A stretch of 64,000 nt of DNA from Forficula auricularia (GCA_024734495.1 JALMQS010000729.1:1054001-1118000); one strand, 5' to 3'; positions 1 through 12,369 are shown, numbered from the stretch's first letter. A program made the numbers and translations. Notes: generated by a model not told the origin, from the sequence alone.

Positions 1-772
1 CATTTAGTGCGTGTGGAACTGTGGATGAATGGATGGATGGATGTTAGCCTTTTTTTCGACGACGATTTTTCCACACCGTTCAACCGATCGGAATGAAATT
101 TTAAAACCTACTGTTACTTTAACAGCTGATTAGTTTTTGGGACATATCGGCCCACAAACATTAGTACTTTATTTCCGTATTTTTTTAGTTATTCTATATA
201 TATTTTTTTAGTAATATCTTAAAATGGTTAATCAAAATTGATTAAATTAAATATTCTAATTAAACACCTCGAGGACCACAAAAAAGGTTTTATAAAGTTA
301 TTAGTAAAACTATATTTTCAAGTACTTTAGCTAGAGTAAGACTTGTTTAATTATTTATTTATTAATTCTTTAAAATTTATTAAGTTGATCGGTTTAATAT
401 ACGACAAATATGAAATGTAATAAGGTTATTCCTCTAGTATTAGATAAGAATCGATCGTTATTATTTATTTTAAATCAACAAGGACTTCAAATAGCTAGTG
501 ATATCTGATTACTAATAAAGGAATAAACATATTTTAATATTTCAAATGACTTTGGATAAAGTCTATCAACGATCCCTTTCAGTTTATTTGTGAATATCTT
601 AAGCCATTGAATTTTATAAAATGAGCACTTATTTTATTAAAGCCAAAAAAGTGTTTTCATATTTCATAAAAATTTTGATTTACAAAAAATAAATACTAAA
701 ATCTTTAAAGTATTCTTCCAAATCATTAAAAATTCAAGAATACTAAAAACTTGTTATTAAAATCTGTTATTG
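1..772. other. Gene-free AT-rich stretch
   Basis: No coding region is recognisable. A short GGAT microsatellite lies at about 21-43. The text just after it, with a CAACCGATCGGAATGAAATT phrase, resembles the kind of AT-rich repeat flank seen in insect transposons, but I cannot assign it to a family. Confidence 0.5.
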
Positions 773-856
773 ACTACCATAGTAGCACAATATTTCAAAC
801 TATATAGTAACTATATAGTAACTATATAGTTTGAAACATTGTGCTACTAGGGTAGT
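773..856. repeat. Small palindromic fold-back
   Basis: Two 36-bp arms (773-808 and 821-856) are inverted copies that differ at only two positions, separated by 12 bp. Each outer arm end reads ACTACC. The right arm overlaps the target duplication of the neighbouring hAT MITE, so the MITE landed in the edge of this palindrome. It is probably a tiny MITE or hairpin element; the family is unknown. Confidence 0.7.
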
Positions 857-858
857 GT

Positions 859-1148
859 CAAGGGCGGATCCAGGAATTTTTTATGGGGGGGGGGGGAGAA
901 TGTATTAAGGTGCCCGATGTATATAAGATATTCTTTTTACCTCAGAAGTGTGTCGCGATCGAATTGTCCAAGCGGGGGGGGGGGGGGGGTCGGAGACGCC
1001 GCCCCCCACACATACACATATAGAACTTTATTTTCAATTTAAAAATTTAAAAAAAAAAAAAATGTTTTTTTTTATAAATTTTTTTGCCAGGCACGGGCCT
1101 CTATGGGGGGGCGGTTGCCCCCTCCGCCCCCCCCTGGATCCGCCCTTG
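859..1148. mobile_element. hAT-type MITE, 290 bp
   Basis: The ends are perfect 16-bp inverted repeats, CAAGGGCGGATCCAGG on the left and its complement on the right. An identical 8-bp sequence, GGTAGTGT, flanks it at 851-858 and 1149-1156, which is the target duplication length of the hAT superfamily. The interior is G-run and A-run sequence without a transposase, so it is non-autonomous. A short ORF across its G-tracts is not a gene. Confidence 0.85.
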
Positions 1149-1156
1149 GGTAGTGT

Positions 1157-2646
1157 TGGATTAACAAAATAGTTCTAGGATCTAAAAAAAACAATTCTAA
1201 AAGTGTGCATTTCGAGAATTTATTAACGAGGGATGTATTTTTTGAAAAAGTTTTAGTTTTAATTCAATAACTTTCACTCATTAATTTACCATTTTATTGT
1301 AGTCCAAATGGTTTCGTGTTATCTAAAAGTTAATAATAATAACATTAATTTAATATTTATCTTTATATTCCTCAAGGACAGACAAATGTTCGTGCAGAGT
1401 TGAAATTGTCTTTTGATTTATTTCTTAAACGAAATATGAAATAAACATAAATAATATCTAACTTTTATGAGTTTGCTGTCAATATGGAAATTCACTTGAT
1501 GTCATCATTATTATATTCGTTCAAAAAACACGCAAAGATAACAATCCGTTGTGAGATGAATACTTTGTAAATTGTTCAAAATTTAAGTTAAGAGTAAAAA
1601 GCAAAGTCATTTGTATTAAAATGGCAATAAATATTAATAAATTAGATGAAAATTAAAAAAATAACGAATGAGGGAAAATCGATAACAAAATCAGAAAAAT
1701 CTGTTAATAATGAAGTCATAACAGGGCCGGATTTAAGAGTATGCCGCCTATAGACTAAAGTCCGTTTGCCACCCCCTCTATAGTTCATGTTTACTTAATA
1801 CATTTGTTTTATAGAATAAAAGGATAGGATAGGAAAAGGATTCATTGGTGTTTTCATCTTTTTACTTTTTTAAACATAAAGTTCATTTAGTTTAGATAAA
1901 ACTACAATTTTAATCGTTTATATAATAAATTATATAATCAATTTATTGATCTTATTTTTACTTACTTCTTCTAAGATTCGTTAAAAAATAAAATGGGTTT
2001 CGAACTTCATTAATTAATTTATTCTTGGAGAAAAGTAATCACTATTTTAAACATATTTTTATATTTTGATGCTAATGACTATAGATTACGTGCTGTGAAT
2101 TTTAATTATGTTATAGTTTTAGAAAATAGGCTATGTAGAAGGACTAAAACATATTTTTAAGTAACATGTATTCTTAAATTCATACGGAAAATATTATTAA
2201 CGTCTGAAATACTTCATTTAACTTTTGAATAAATTGCCAAACTGTCTCCTGTGAAAATTTGCCGTTCTAGGCTTGCGTTCTTTCACAATAAATGCCCAAT
2301 TTTTTATTAAAAACGGAGGAAACTTATTTGTACACCTTATAAATTGAAATTTCTAAGATTAATGGAGTTTAATGGAGTTAGTTGCCCTCGGTCTTGCATG
2401 CGTGCATGGTTTTTTCTTATTTTTTTTTCTTGTAACTGAATATGCTTAATTCGTTTTAAAATATTACGATATAAAATATAAGAATATTAAAAATTTAAAT
2501 AACAGAAATGTATTGAACCTAAGGCTAAAAATGCGTTAAGAAATAACTAAATATTAGATTTCAATTTTAAACCCACGAATGTCTGTCAATTAGTAAATGA
2601 GAAACATCTTTGGGCTTCAAGTGCTAATTTTCATATATAAATATAG
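1157..2646. other. Gene-free AT-rich stretch with one TE-like end
   Basis: No gene is visible. At about 1722 the phrase CAGGGCCGGATTTAAG looks like the terminal sequence of a hAT-type element, but I did not find a convincing partner end. The rest is AT-rich unique or heavily decayed sequence. Confidence 0.4.
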
Positions 2647-3730
2647 TTCTGGGGAAACTAGCAGAGAGATTCATCCTAAATTGGCTAGAGAGGGAGACAT
2701 CTGAGAGGAATTTTCTCCCAGATACCCAATTCGGTTTCAGAAAAGGACATTCGGCAGTTCATCAGATTGTGAGAGTCAGCCATTTTATTAGAGGTCGTTT
2801 AAATTTAAAAAAAAAGTCACTGGGATGGTACTGCTTGATGTTGCTAAGGCATTCGACAGTGTTTTTAATTTAGGATTGGTAGCTAAATTATATCTTTTTG
2901 GTCTTCCCGATACCCTATGTCGAGTTATCGATAATTTTCTCAAGGAGAGAAGTTTCAGAGTGCGGGTGGGTCGTTCTAAATCATCTTGGTATCCTATACG
3001 AGCATGTGTTCCTCAAGGCGCTCTGTTATCACCTTTGCTCTATGCTCTTTATACCTCGGATCTACCCAAGTTAAAATTTGCAAATATCACTCAATATGCC
3101 GATGATATTGCTATTTATTACTCTCATCAGAATTTCAAATGCTTAAAGAGAAGAATCGAAGAGGAAACACAGGTTGTGTTAAACTATTTCAATGATTGGA
3201 GACTCAAAATAAGCCCAAATAAGTCTGAAGCTATTCTTTTTACAAGAATATTTAAATATATTAATACAACATTAGATATTCGTGGATATGAATTAAAATG
3301 GCAGCCTAGTGTGCGATATCTTGGTGGTACACTTGACCGTAGGGCGAATTGGGCTCTCCATACCAAGTTAGCCAGAGAGAAGGGTCTCCTGGCAGCGAAA
3401 ATCATTTGGCCTTTGATTAGACCTGGCAACCTGCTTCCTCTGAATGAAAAGTTGACTCTGTATAAAATGCTTGTTCGGCCAATCATGGGATACGCTGCCC
3501 CTGCATGGCTCCCCTTCGCCTCTAAAACCAGGCTCAACGATTTGGAAAGGGTCCAGTCAAAAACATTAAGGAAAATGACCATTCCTCCACCTGGAATCAA
3601 CAACCATATAATAAGAATCGGGCTAAACATGACTTCTCTAAAAGAAAACCTAGAAAATAGTGTTAAAAAATTCGAAAATAATGCGCAATCAAATCTCAAC
3701 CCTCTAATTAACGAAATATACCGGATGTGA
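2647..3730 (+). pseudogene. LINE reverse transcriptase fragment (jockey/BS-like)
   Basis: This is the 3' part of a non-LTR retrotransposon ORF2. From 2647 one frame reads the fingers region (GKLAER, QFGFRKGHSAVHQ); the frame then shifts in an A-run near 2806-2815 into the long open frame from 2825. That frame has the palm motifs of reverse transcriptase in order: LLDVAKAFDSV (motif A), VPQGALLSPLLYALY (motif B) and YADDIAIY (motif C, catalytic DD at about residues 92-93 from Met 2825). The thumb region and a typical LINE C-terminus ending near 3730 follow. Endonuclease and most of the N-terminus are missing, so it is a 5'-truncated insertion with one frameshift, not an active gene. A T- and A-rich probable 3' UTR follows. 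Confidence 0.9.
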
Positions 3731-4161
3731 CACTTCATTTCTCATTTAGTGCTCTTCATTTCATCTTTATTCATTTTGGTTTCTTTTTGTGTTTTTTTTC
3801 TTTTTTTATGTTAAAAATAAAAAGTATGGGGTTTTTTTATCAATTTTTTCCCTTGCCAAAATAAGGAGTGAGAAAAATATGTTAAAAATTAAAAAAAATG
3901 GACATTCGATGGTGAGGCTTTTGGGCCTCGAGGTCGAAGTTTTTTTTTGTAATTGTAAAACATTTGTATTTTTGTATTGGATTTATTAATTATTTATATA
4001 TAAATATAATAATTGTACAAATACAATATTATATCTGATCAAATCACCATAAACTTAATATTCTCTAAGGGACTGAGATGACAAAATAAAATTATCCGAA
4101 ACTTCTTAAGGATAATTTTTGAAATTCTTTGCTATTGATATGTATTACAATCTGTATTATA
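3731..4161. other. LINE 3' flank, no gene
   Basis: T-rich and A-rich sequence directly downstream of the LINE stop codon, likely its 3' UTR followed by flank. Short open frames here are low-complexity. Confidence 0.4.
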
Positions 4162-4631
4162 CAGTAGCGCGAGATCGGGATTGGATTCCCTATAATTTAT
4201 ACTATTTAATTACTTGAAATCATTCTGAACTTTTAAAATTTTAAATATAAGAGTTGACAATTGAATATGAGTTATTAAGCTCCCGTACATATTCCTGTAT
4301 ACAAAGGTTTTCGCAGATAAGGTTCTCTAAATGAAAAACCTATTTAATATTCAAAGCTTATGAAAAAAAAGTTATTTCTGAATACAGAGAATCCGCTAAT
4401 AGAAGCTATATTTAATCTTCAGGATGGCCCAAAAAGTAGAAATCGCTCAAAAGTAAAGTAATCTTTATTTTAATTTATAAGTCAGCATATTGAATTGAAA
4501 TAAATACAGAAGAGGGTCGATAATTCGGATTAAATGTGACCGGACCCTGAACCAAAAAAAAAAAATCGTTTGTGTTCATAACAAAAAGAAAACTTGATAA
4601 AACCGCTAACAATTCACTTTAGTGGTTAAAT

Positions 4632-6416
4632 CAGGGGTGTCCAACCTTTTGGCTTACACGGGCCACATTTGAAGAAAAAAATTGTCTCGAACCGCGGATA
4701 AAATATTATAATTCTATTGATATTTGTTATTCAAAAAACATAGTTAATAATGCAGAAATAAGAACTTAATTATTTTTTTAGCTTATAGTGAGCTTCTAAT
4801 TTTACTTTTAGTAAATTATATACCTGAAAATAGCTTCTCGTATATGTAAATACATACCTACATACTTTCAAAAAGTGATATTATGTATGTAAGCTCGAAA
4901 CACCCACACACGAAGACGAGTGGAAGGGGAAGGCAAGGACAAGAAAGCGACACAATAAGATTGAGACATCAAGCAGTAGAGAGTCAATTTAAAACGCTCA
5001 ATTCAAACACATTGTTAATATACAATATTTAATAACCAGATATTATATAAATTCACTTATATTAAACATCATTGTTAAAACCAAATAAAGGACCTGAAAT
5101 TTCGAGGTATAAGTGGGATGGGTGCGAGGTAGATAAAAATCGTGTTCCACTGAAATGTGAAATGTTTATTAATATATACAGATATTTACAATGAGTTTTA
5201 TATTATTTACCTGAAATGTGAAACTCGAAATTTCAGGTCCTTTATTTAGTTTTAACAATGATGTTTAATATAAGTGAATTTATATAATATCTGGTTATTA
5301 AATATTGTATATTAACAATGTGTTTGAATTGAGCGTTTTAAATTGACTCTCTACTGCTTGATGTCTCAATCTATTATGTCGCTTTCTTGTCCTTGCCTTC
5401 CCCTTCCACTCGTCTTCGTGTGTGGGTGTTTCGAGCTTACATGTATATTAATATTTGTTTTTATTTTTTCCTGGCTAGATAAATAATATAAAATTCTAAT
5501 AAAGAGTCAATATTCAATTTTTCTTTCATATCGGTATCTACGAGTAATCGTTGTTCTAGAATATTCAATCAGAAAGTTTGCAAGTAAAAAATTTATTTCT
5601 AATGAAAATTGAGTCGAAAATAAACCAAAATGATAATGATTTTTTCGAAAATCTTGAAATCTAGTTCCAGATACAAAATTTAATATTAGCACGTTTATTT
5701 TTCGAAAACTTTACAGTAGATTTTCAGATTTCTTATTTTAGAGAAAAAAAATGATCAGGCCAAATTGTTGTGTGTTTTCCAGTATCTACATAGGTATAAG
5801 CAAATCTCAATGTTTAAGGAATTTTATCACTTTATATTAGGCCACGAGTTGGACTTCTCTGGTTTAAATCGAATGGGATTAAAGAAGGATATGAGGAATA
5901 ATATTTTTTTTAAAAGGTTCACGGATATAATAATCCCTGACTATCCATTATCAATTGACATGTAAGAACGTGCAAAGATCTAAATGACAAGTCCTGACAA
6001 GTTTTAGTTCAGGAGAGAAATTATCAATTAATTGGGATTGTTCTAGAAAACCCCAATTCCTTGTCTCTTTAGTACTAGAATGATATAACTATAGACTTCG
6101 TTAATGTCGTAGCATATAAATTACGGAAATTATAAATATTTTAGAAAATTAAAATTTCAGAAAAATAATAATTTTTAAATATTCGAAACTTCATTATTTT
6201 TTTACCTTATATATATATATATAGTTGAGTTTATAATTTTGCTTTTAGTGAATTTTATTCTTGAAAAAAGCTTCACCTATTGTTCAAATATACATTCAAA
6301 ATAATCTCTACATATAAACCTCAATGTTTTAAGGAAGTTTATAATATTATGTTGGGCCACACTCATTGCAGAGCTGGGCCGCATGCGGCTCTCGGGCCAC
6401 GGATTAGACATCCCTG
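4632..6416. mobile_element. Non-autonomous hAT element with 8-bp TSD
   Basis: The left end CAGGGGTGTCCAACCTTTT and the right end (inverted, CAGGGATGTCTAATCC) form imperfect inverted termini. An exact 8-bp duplication, GGTTAAAT, flanks it at 4624-4631 and 6417-6424. It has no transposase. Internally it is composite: a hAT-like end (GGCCACGAGTTGGAC) occurs near 5840, followed by about 340 bp and then a second terminal half. Partial copies of the same family occur at 41570-41913 and 63340-64000, so this composite form has multiplied as a unit. A fold-back at 4887-5442 interrupts it. Confidence 0.85.
4887..5442. repeat. Long fold-back element nested in hAT
   Basis: Arms of about 220 bp (4887-5106 and 5224-5442) are near-perfect inverted copies around a 117-bp loop. 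The related copy at 41570-41913 lacks this insertion: its sequence passes directly from AAAAGTGATA to GTTTTTG at about 41800, which acts as an empty site. ATATTA occurs on both sides (4878-4883, 5445-5450), a possible target duplication. Confidence 0.8.
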
Positions 6417-6723
6417 GGTTAAATAATTGGAGCAGATAAATAAAACCATTAATTAATATGAACTTTTAATGTATTTTAATGAAAGAATATACATAAATAT
6501 GTAATATACAATATGTACAAATACATACATATGAATTGACAGAATACTGTACAGTTTATACATCGTCAGAGCTCTTAAAAATCTGTTAATGATTTATGAG
6601 CTGGTTCGAGTTTTCAGTCTTTGATTCGACAAATATAGTATATATGTATGTATTCACTTCAACTTTTTTTGCACCGGAATTGAACCCGGATTATCGATGG
6701 TCCGGATTATCGACGCTCTACTG

Positions 6724-8500
6724 TAGCTACAAATATTAAACAAAATACAAATTATTTTTCAGCTTGCATACAAGCCAGTCAAAGAGTTAAAAATAACATT
6801 TAAACTTGAAACCAATAATTTATTTTCTGATGTTGAAAAAATTGCTAATTTGCACCTTGAGTTTTTATAAATAATGATTTTTGTCATAGAATTAATAATA
6901 AATAAATTGACACGTTCTGATGTGGCCATCCACTTGACTTTATCATACACTTCTGGTTGAGTTTGGTCAAAGGGCCATTTTTTGACATTTTTTGCCCACC
7001 CCCATTTTGGGCGGTTTTTCGTTTTTACATTTTTAGTGTTCTGGAGGCCCACTGATAATGTATACAAAATTTGGTTGAGTTTGCTCAAACCGCCTAGATT
7101 TTTATTTTTTGCCCCCCCCCCCTCCCAATTTTGCAGCCAGGAAAAAAATATTTTCGTTATTATAGGTTCATTTTATAGTATATTACAGTTTTCTTGTTTT
7201 TTTAGTTTGAAAATATTATAATTTTAAATTTTAATCCCCTCTCCTTCCCCTTAATTTTAGGTCGATATGCATCAAAATCTAATCAGCTCTTAATCTCAAT
7301 TCACCAAAACTACATGTGAAATTTGGTTTTGATATTCTTACTAATTTTTGAGCTAGCTCGTCAACAAAATTTGGTAAAGCCCAGACTAACAGATATTTTG
7401 ACAAAACAGATATTATCTCGAAAAATATAATTTTTTCGATATTCGCTTATTTGAGCTTTTTTGTAAGCCGAAATGCCATGGTTTCGCCAAATTTTTTTAA
7501 TCAAAATAGTTTCATCCGTTTTTTGAAATATTTCGAAAAAAATAAGCAAAAAAAAAACTTTTTTCATGCACGATTACAATACTTGACCATACCCTGTATG
7601 GTAAAATAAAAATATTTTACTAAAAATATTTTACTAAAGTTAATCCAATCCGGTTATACACAGTATATATTATGTGAAACTTAATAACATTTTATAATCA
7701 AAAACTATTCTTTTAACCCTTAAATCCTCTAAAGTTAGTTACTCATGATATTCATGTTTTAAAGTTAAATAAGTTTCGAAAATATAATTTGGCGAACTTG
7801 ATAAAACAAGACGAGTGAAAACTTGACTAAGGCAACTTTAATTCTATTTTGATACGAAGATCGTGCCTGAATGCTTAGTTGGATAGGTATTATCGTATGC
7901 AAATCAGGCAGAGTTTTCAAATTAGCCTGGGCGGCCGTGCAGGAGCACGCAGAGCGCCTTTTCGGCAGGTAGATGGGTTCGTGCCAGACGAACAATGATA
8001 TAAATACCGGCAAACTCTAGTAGTACTGATAAGGGTGCACCTCATATCTGGAACCTCCCCTTTTATTGATCTATTAGAAAATTATACAACTTAGTTTTAA
8101 TTTCCTTTTATACTTTGCAGATTAATTTTTTTTTTTTTTTAATTTTTGGTAAAGAAATAAATTTAAATTTCTATCACGGTTGTATCATTAAAAGCTAATG
8201 AATTGTGGTGTGTTTTATCCGGCTTAAAATAAAAATCTGACATTAAAATAAAATATTTTAAAATATATTAAAAATTAATTAAAATAAAGGATAATTTATT
8301 TTTAATATAAGAGTTCAAATTACGTATAGAAGTAAACATTAAATTCCTTCGGAAATCGACAAAGTTTGTTCTACTATAATATTTTTTAAACTAATGCTAA
8401 TTTAAACATATGTAGCTGCTTGAATTTAGAATAATTTGGACGTGAAATTTTACAAATGAAGAATTAAATCTTTGAGTAGTTGAATATATAGCGTAATAAC
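6724..8500. other. Gene-free region with repeat fragments
   Basis: No real gene is visible. About 6950-7140 holds decayed copies, in reverse orientation, of the 115-120-bp minisatellite unit also found at 35150-35380 and 39095-39325 (GGTTGAGTTTGG, CCCATTTTGGG). About 7205-7330 matches 32530-32690 in reverse. A tRNA-like stretch with a possible A box (about 7870-7940) may be an old SINE, but its B box is poor. The open frames here are not convincing. Confidence 0.45.
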
Positions 8501-9309
8501 TAGAGACCGGATTCCTATGCAATTGCATATTTTGTTTCCCGCCACATACGACACAGGGATCAATTATCTATCCGAATCATGCATCTAGTATACTGTGGGT
8601 TACATTTTATACTGCATATTTTTGTATATTTGGGTAATATTGCATAAAATTGCACATTTGAAGAATATTGCATAAAACTGCATATTTGAAGAATTTTTTG
8701 TCCATTATTGCCTATTTCGAGCCAAATACAGTTTTTTAAAAGTAAATTTTCGGAGAAAGAATGAAAAAAAATGAAGAAATATATATATAATGTTCCTTTA
8801 AATTTGCCCCCATTACATATGAGGATGTGGAGCGCTCCTTTTTTCATCATATAAATCAATTTTAAGTGACCTGAATATAATTTAGAGAAACACTTCTAAA
8901 TATAAATTATTCACAATTAAAATCAAATTTTAATTATTTTAAGATCCTTTGTTAATTATTTCTTTATTTTTTTAATGACCTTCGGGAACTATAGCCAATT
9001 TTGGCCATTGAGTGTTCGTGTATGTGTGTGGACGTGTGTGTAAATTATCGTAGGGATCAGATTATAGCCGGAAAAATATTTGCATTATTTTATTAGTTTA
9101 TTAATTGTACTTCAATAAGAAAAGCTTGTTAATATAAAACAATAAATTCAATACTATACAATCGTGTCTGTGAAATAAAAGTACCCCCAATTACAATTTT
9201 TACTGCATATATTTGCATATTTCAAGGTATCTGCATATTATTTGCATATTTCACCCTTTTTAACTCCATATTTTATGACAGTTTTTACTGCATAAAAATC
9301 CGGTCTATA
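8501..9309. mobile_element. hAT-like non-autonomous element
   Basis: The left end TAGAGACCGGATTCCTATGC and the right end (inverted TATAGACCGGATTTTTATGC) are inverted termini. The flanks GTAATAAC (8493-8500) and GTGATAAC (9310-9317) match at 7 of 8 positions, as expected for an aged hAT-type duplication. The interior has no gene but many TGCATATTT / ATTTGCATA phrases. A sister copy lies at 61401-62414. Confidence 0.75.
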
Positions 9310-9623
9310 GTGATAACCAATTGCCCCAGGTTGATAATTTTGGTACTCGGGTTTGATCCCCGAGGGTGTGAACCCAACCCTTCTGACATATAATCCATTC
9401 CATTTCGGAAGATATAAGCTCTTATGATTTTCTTAGATCAAGTTTGTTTGTGAAAGAAGCAGAGTAAAAATAAAAGTAAATTTAAATTTTTCCCAAAATT
9501 CAAGCTCAGGCAGGGCTTTTAGAATACTAAATCGGTCAAACAAATAACTTAATTAAGATTTTTATATTGTTTTTATAAAATTTTTAAATAACAAAGAACA
9601 TAAGCCATGAAGAACCATAAGTT
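9310..9623. other. No recognisable feature
   Basis: AT-rich sequence between the hAT-like element and a SINE. I see no gene or repeat unit that I can name. Confidence 0.3.
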
Positions 9624-9932
9624 TTTTTTGGCTTTTCGGCCTTTCTAGCCATAATTTGCGATACTAATTATTTATTTTTTAAATTTGTCTCTACTTGCCC
9701 CCGGGCCAAACTATCATGGAGCACTGGACTTCGATAGCCAAAAACAGAGACAGATGGAAATATTCTTGGGACCCGCATGCAACGAATCGACGCATCAAAT
9801 AACTGGTCGTCTAAGTATCTAAGTAAAGTATCCCCCGGGGTCAGGGTTTAACCGGATGCCTCGAGTCGGATTCGAACCCAGGTCCACTTGGTTAGCAGCC
9901 TGACATGCTAACTCCTAGCCCACCCGACCCCC
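9624..9932 (-). mobile_element. tRNA-derived SINE
   Basis: On the minus strand it begins with a tRNA-like head in which GGTTCGAATCC is a clear RNA polymerase III B box, preceded by a tRNA-like GCTAGGAGTTAGC region (A box side). It ends on the left in an A-run (T-run on the plus strand) after GGCCGAAAAGCC. The same family, shorter, occurs at 57488-57682. About 110 bp of extra sequence lies in the body of this copy. I see no exact target duplication. Confidence 0.75.
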
Positions 9933-10199
9933 GAAGCAAGAAGTTAAAAATATTAAGAGAGATGATAGTGAGAAAATTAACTAAAAAAAAATTAAAAAAA
10001 AACTTTTCGTTTTATTAATATTTACAAGAAATATTATAATAATAATTTAAATTTGTTGAAAATTGAAAATAACTCAAAAACTAAATTTATTAGACAGATA
10101 TCTTTTATGGAAGGGATTTTAAAACTGTATAACGATAATCTTATATTTAGTAAATAAATTTTTTGATCACTATATATAGGTACGTAAGGTAAGTTAATT

Positions 10200-10420
10200 T
10201 TTGGATCACTCTGTATATTCATAATTTTATTGTAAATAAATTTTTGAGACATCTTGTGTGATCATAATTTCATAGTTAATAAATTTTTGACCACCCTGTA
10301 TAATCATAAATTTTTAACAATAAATACAGTATAATTGTAATTTTTTACTAAATAAATTTTTGTTCCATCCTGAATAATCATTATCCTATAATAAATATAC
10401 CTATTTTTATTCAGCAGAGG
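10200..10420. repeat. Decayed minisatellite, about 43-bp unit
   Basis: The phrase CTGTATAATCATAA with a following AATAAATTTTTG recurs at about 10211, 10253, 10296 and 10369, giving roughly 42-43-bp spacing with one longer interval. The copies are diverged. Intermingled A/T runs give meaningless short open frames. Confidence 0.55.
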
Positions 10421-11394
10421 CTGAATCCCTCTCCTTTACTTAATTATAAATATACCTATTTTGACCGCCCGGTATAGTAATGTTAATTTTAATATGGATG
10501 CCCGGAAATTTATTTTTCAAAAAAACAATTAAGGAATTCCAATACCTATGATATCTCAAGAAAATAATCGTAGAAAGCTTTGTGTCAATATTTTTCTATT
10601 TTTGGAAGAGCTGATAAGATTTTGGGTTTGTTAGTTTCTGATTTTTCACTTCAAAAGTGGAGATTTTTTTTTATGATTTTTTTTCGGAATTTCACGCTTC
10701 CCCATCGGAAAGACATAAGCTCAATGAACTATACAGTAAACGACTAGAGCTTAGAATTAAAGAAGAATGCGTTGATTGAGTTGACCTTTCTTTAATCTTG
10801 CCATTAGTTTTATTCTTGAATTTGGGCTAGTGTCCCTAGCTGGGTGTTTCACGAGGACTCAGCGACAGCAGGAATCGATAGTGCCCTGATGTTTTCCTCC
10901 GGTCCCCTGGACCCGAGAGCTTCGCGCTAGAGGAGAGCTGGCTCAGCGAAATTTCACACTCACAATTTATTTCCATCCTGTTTTATTTCTTTTGGATTTC
11001 AAGAGAAGGAAGATCGTGCAGCGACTCAAAAGTATCAATATCACCCAGCCAATAATAAATTCAATTTCTATAAATTTTAAATCAATAGAGGAGACTGAAG
11101 CTAAAATTAAAACAAGGAGAGAGCCAGTATTAATAAGCTTCGAACCAGTAAGAAAGAGCAAATAGAGAGATTTTAAATAAAATATCAATATATAAAGAAC
11201 TTGAGTTTTCTGCAGTTTGTTTGGGCTGTTTTAAATGTTGTTACGTGTGTTGTGTTTACACCTCATATTTTAATAATTTGATGCTAGAAGATGTACCAAA
11301 AAGTGCAATCTCTGTAGTTCGCGCTCCTCCACCCTTGAATCGTAAAAAGAATAAGAAAAAGAATATAAATAAATGTCAGAAAGATACATGTGCA
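10421..11394. other. Gene-free, with a GC-richer island at 10800-10950
   Basis: No gene is recognised. The island at about 10800-10950 (GGTCCCCTGGACCCGAGAGC and neighbours) has far higher GC than the surroundings and could be a decayed SINE or LINE tail, but I see no A/B boxes or protein motif. Short open frames at 10967-11188 (minus) and 11221-11463 (plus) look like chance. Confidence 0.35.
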
Positions 11395-12349
11395 TTATGG
11401 TGGTCCTTATTTTGGGTATTTTCGAATTTTTACGCTGACAGAGGCTTATATGGTCCGAAATAAATATAAAAAAATATCACCCAAGATTCAAGTCTCTATC
11501 TTAATTTTAAACTGTGCCGCACAGCGATGCAAGTTTCCCATCTAATTACATGAGGTTTTTGGAATTGAACGATCAATTTTTTATTCCGGGCAAATTATTG
11601 GTTCAAAAAATTTGAAATTCAGTAGACTTTATTCTTATAATAGTAGCTATCCTTCAGAATTTTTACAGATTTTTTTTTCAATGCAATCGAATGCAAGAAG
11701 GGGTGTACCAGTAAAGATGCAGCCCCTATGGATCTCGAAAGACCCTTGCATTACCGAAGAGAAGGGAAAGTTGATTAAGTGAGAGGGTGTAGACGTAGGT
11801 GTCTATGCACTCCGGTTTTGAAGGTTTGAAGATTATAAGTGCTGGGAAAGATGGAGGCTGGGAGAGAGTTCCAGTTCCTTGAAGTCATGGGGATATATGA
11901 ATTGGCGAATGAAGTGGTCCGGCACTTTTCTAATTTGACCGCGAAAGAGTGTTGGGAGTCCGCAAAACGCGAGCCTTTCTATACCAAGAGATTCTTAGCT
12001 ATTTGGAGTTACAGCTAGATAAAATACTGCTATATCATAGTGTTAGTAAGTTATAGACTCTATAATTATAATAGCTAAAAATTCTGAGGGATAGCTACTT
12101 TTATATAAGGAAAAAAGTTTACATACTTTCAATTTTTTTGAACCATTATTTCGGCCTAAATAAAAAAATTGATCGTTCAATGCCAAAAACCCCATGTTAT
12201 TTAGATGGGAAACTTGCATCGCTCTGGGGCACAGGTTAAAATTGAGATAGAGCCTTGAAACTTGGGGGATATTTTTTTATTTAATTCGAACCATATGAAT
12301 CTCTGCCAGCGTAAAAATGTGAAAATACCCAAAATAAAGACCACCCTAA
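11395..12349. mobile_element. Long-TIR fold-back element
   Basis: The arms, about 11395-11665 and 12065-12349, are roughly 270-285 bp and clearly inverted copies. They end with TTATGGTGGTCC on the left and its relative TTAGGGTGGTCT, read inward, on the right. A related right half lies at 39820-40175, ending ACACCCTACT. The centre has been filled by a LINE 3' fragment (11669-11992). There is no transposase, so this is probably a non-autonomous DNA element of unknown superfamily. Confidence 0.7.
11669..11992 (-). pseudogene. LINE 3' fragment (jockey/BS-like C-terminus)
   Basis: On the minus strand this encodes the C-terminal tail of a LINE ORF2, with the recurrent SRDWNSLP-type motif (here a WNSLPASIF-like stretch) and an STYNLQTFKT-type stretch, then a 3' UTR ending in an A-run (plus-strand T-run at 11669-11678). 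Frameshifts are present and no reverse transcriptase core remains. The same subfamily is at 30650-30862. It is an insertion inside the fold-back element. Confidence 0.75.
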
Positions 12350-12369
12350 TGTGTAGGGATGGCAAGGAT

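Larger units (their letters stand above)
4162..6723. mobile_element. Possible Tigger/pogo-like element
   Basis: The right end, read inward, is CAGTAGAGCGTCGATAATCC next to a TA dinucleotide at 6724-6725, and the phrase CGATAATCC is repeated just inside it. The left end is a weaker match, CAGTAGCGCGAGATCGGG, after TA at 4160-4161. This pattern fits the pogo/Tigger group of Tc1/mariner transposons. There is no transposase; most of the interior is the nested hAT at 4632-6416. The left end is uncertain. Confidence 0.45.

Noticed and set aside
948..1172. ORF of 74 aa across the first MITE
   Set aside because: Poly-G, poly-A and inverted-repeat sequence of a hAT MITE; not a gene.
7861..7960. tRNA-derived SINE near 7.9 kb
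   Set aside because: A possible A box exists but the B-box position is poor; mentioned only as a possibility.
9840..9930. tRNA gene candidate (GGTTCGAATCC B box)
   Set aside because: The tRNA-like head continues into a SINE body with an A-tail, and a second copy exists at 57.6 kb; it would not fold as a complete tRNA.
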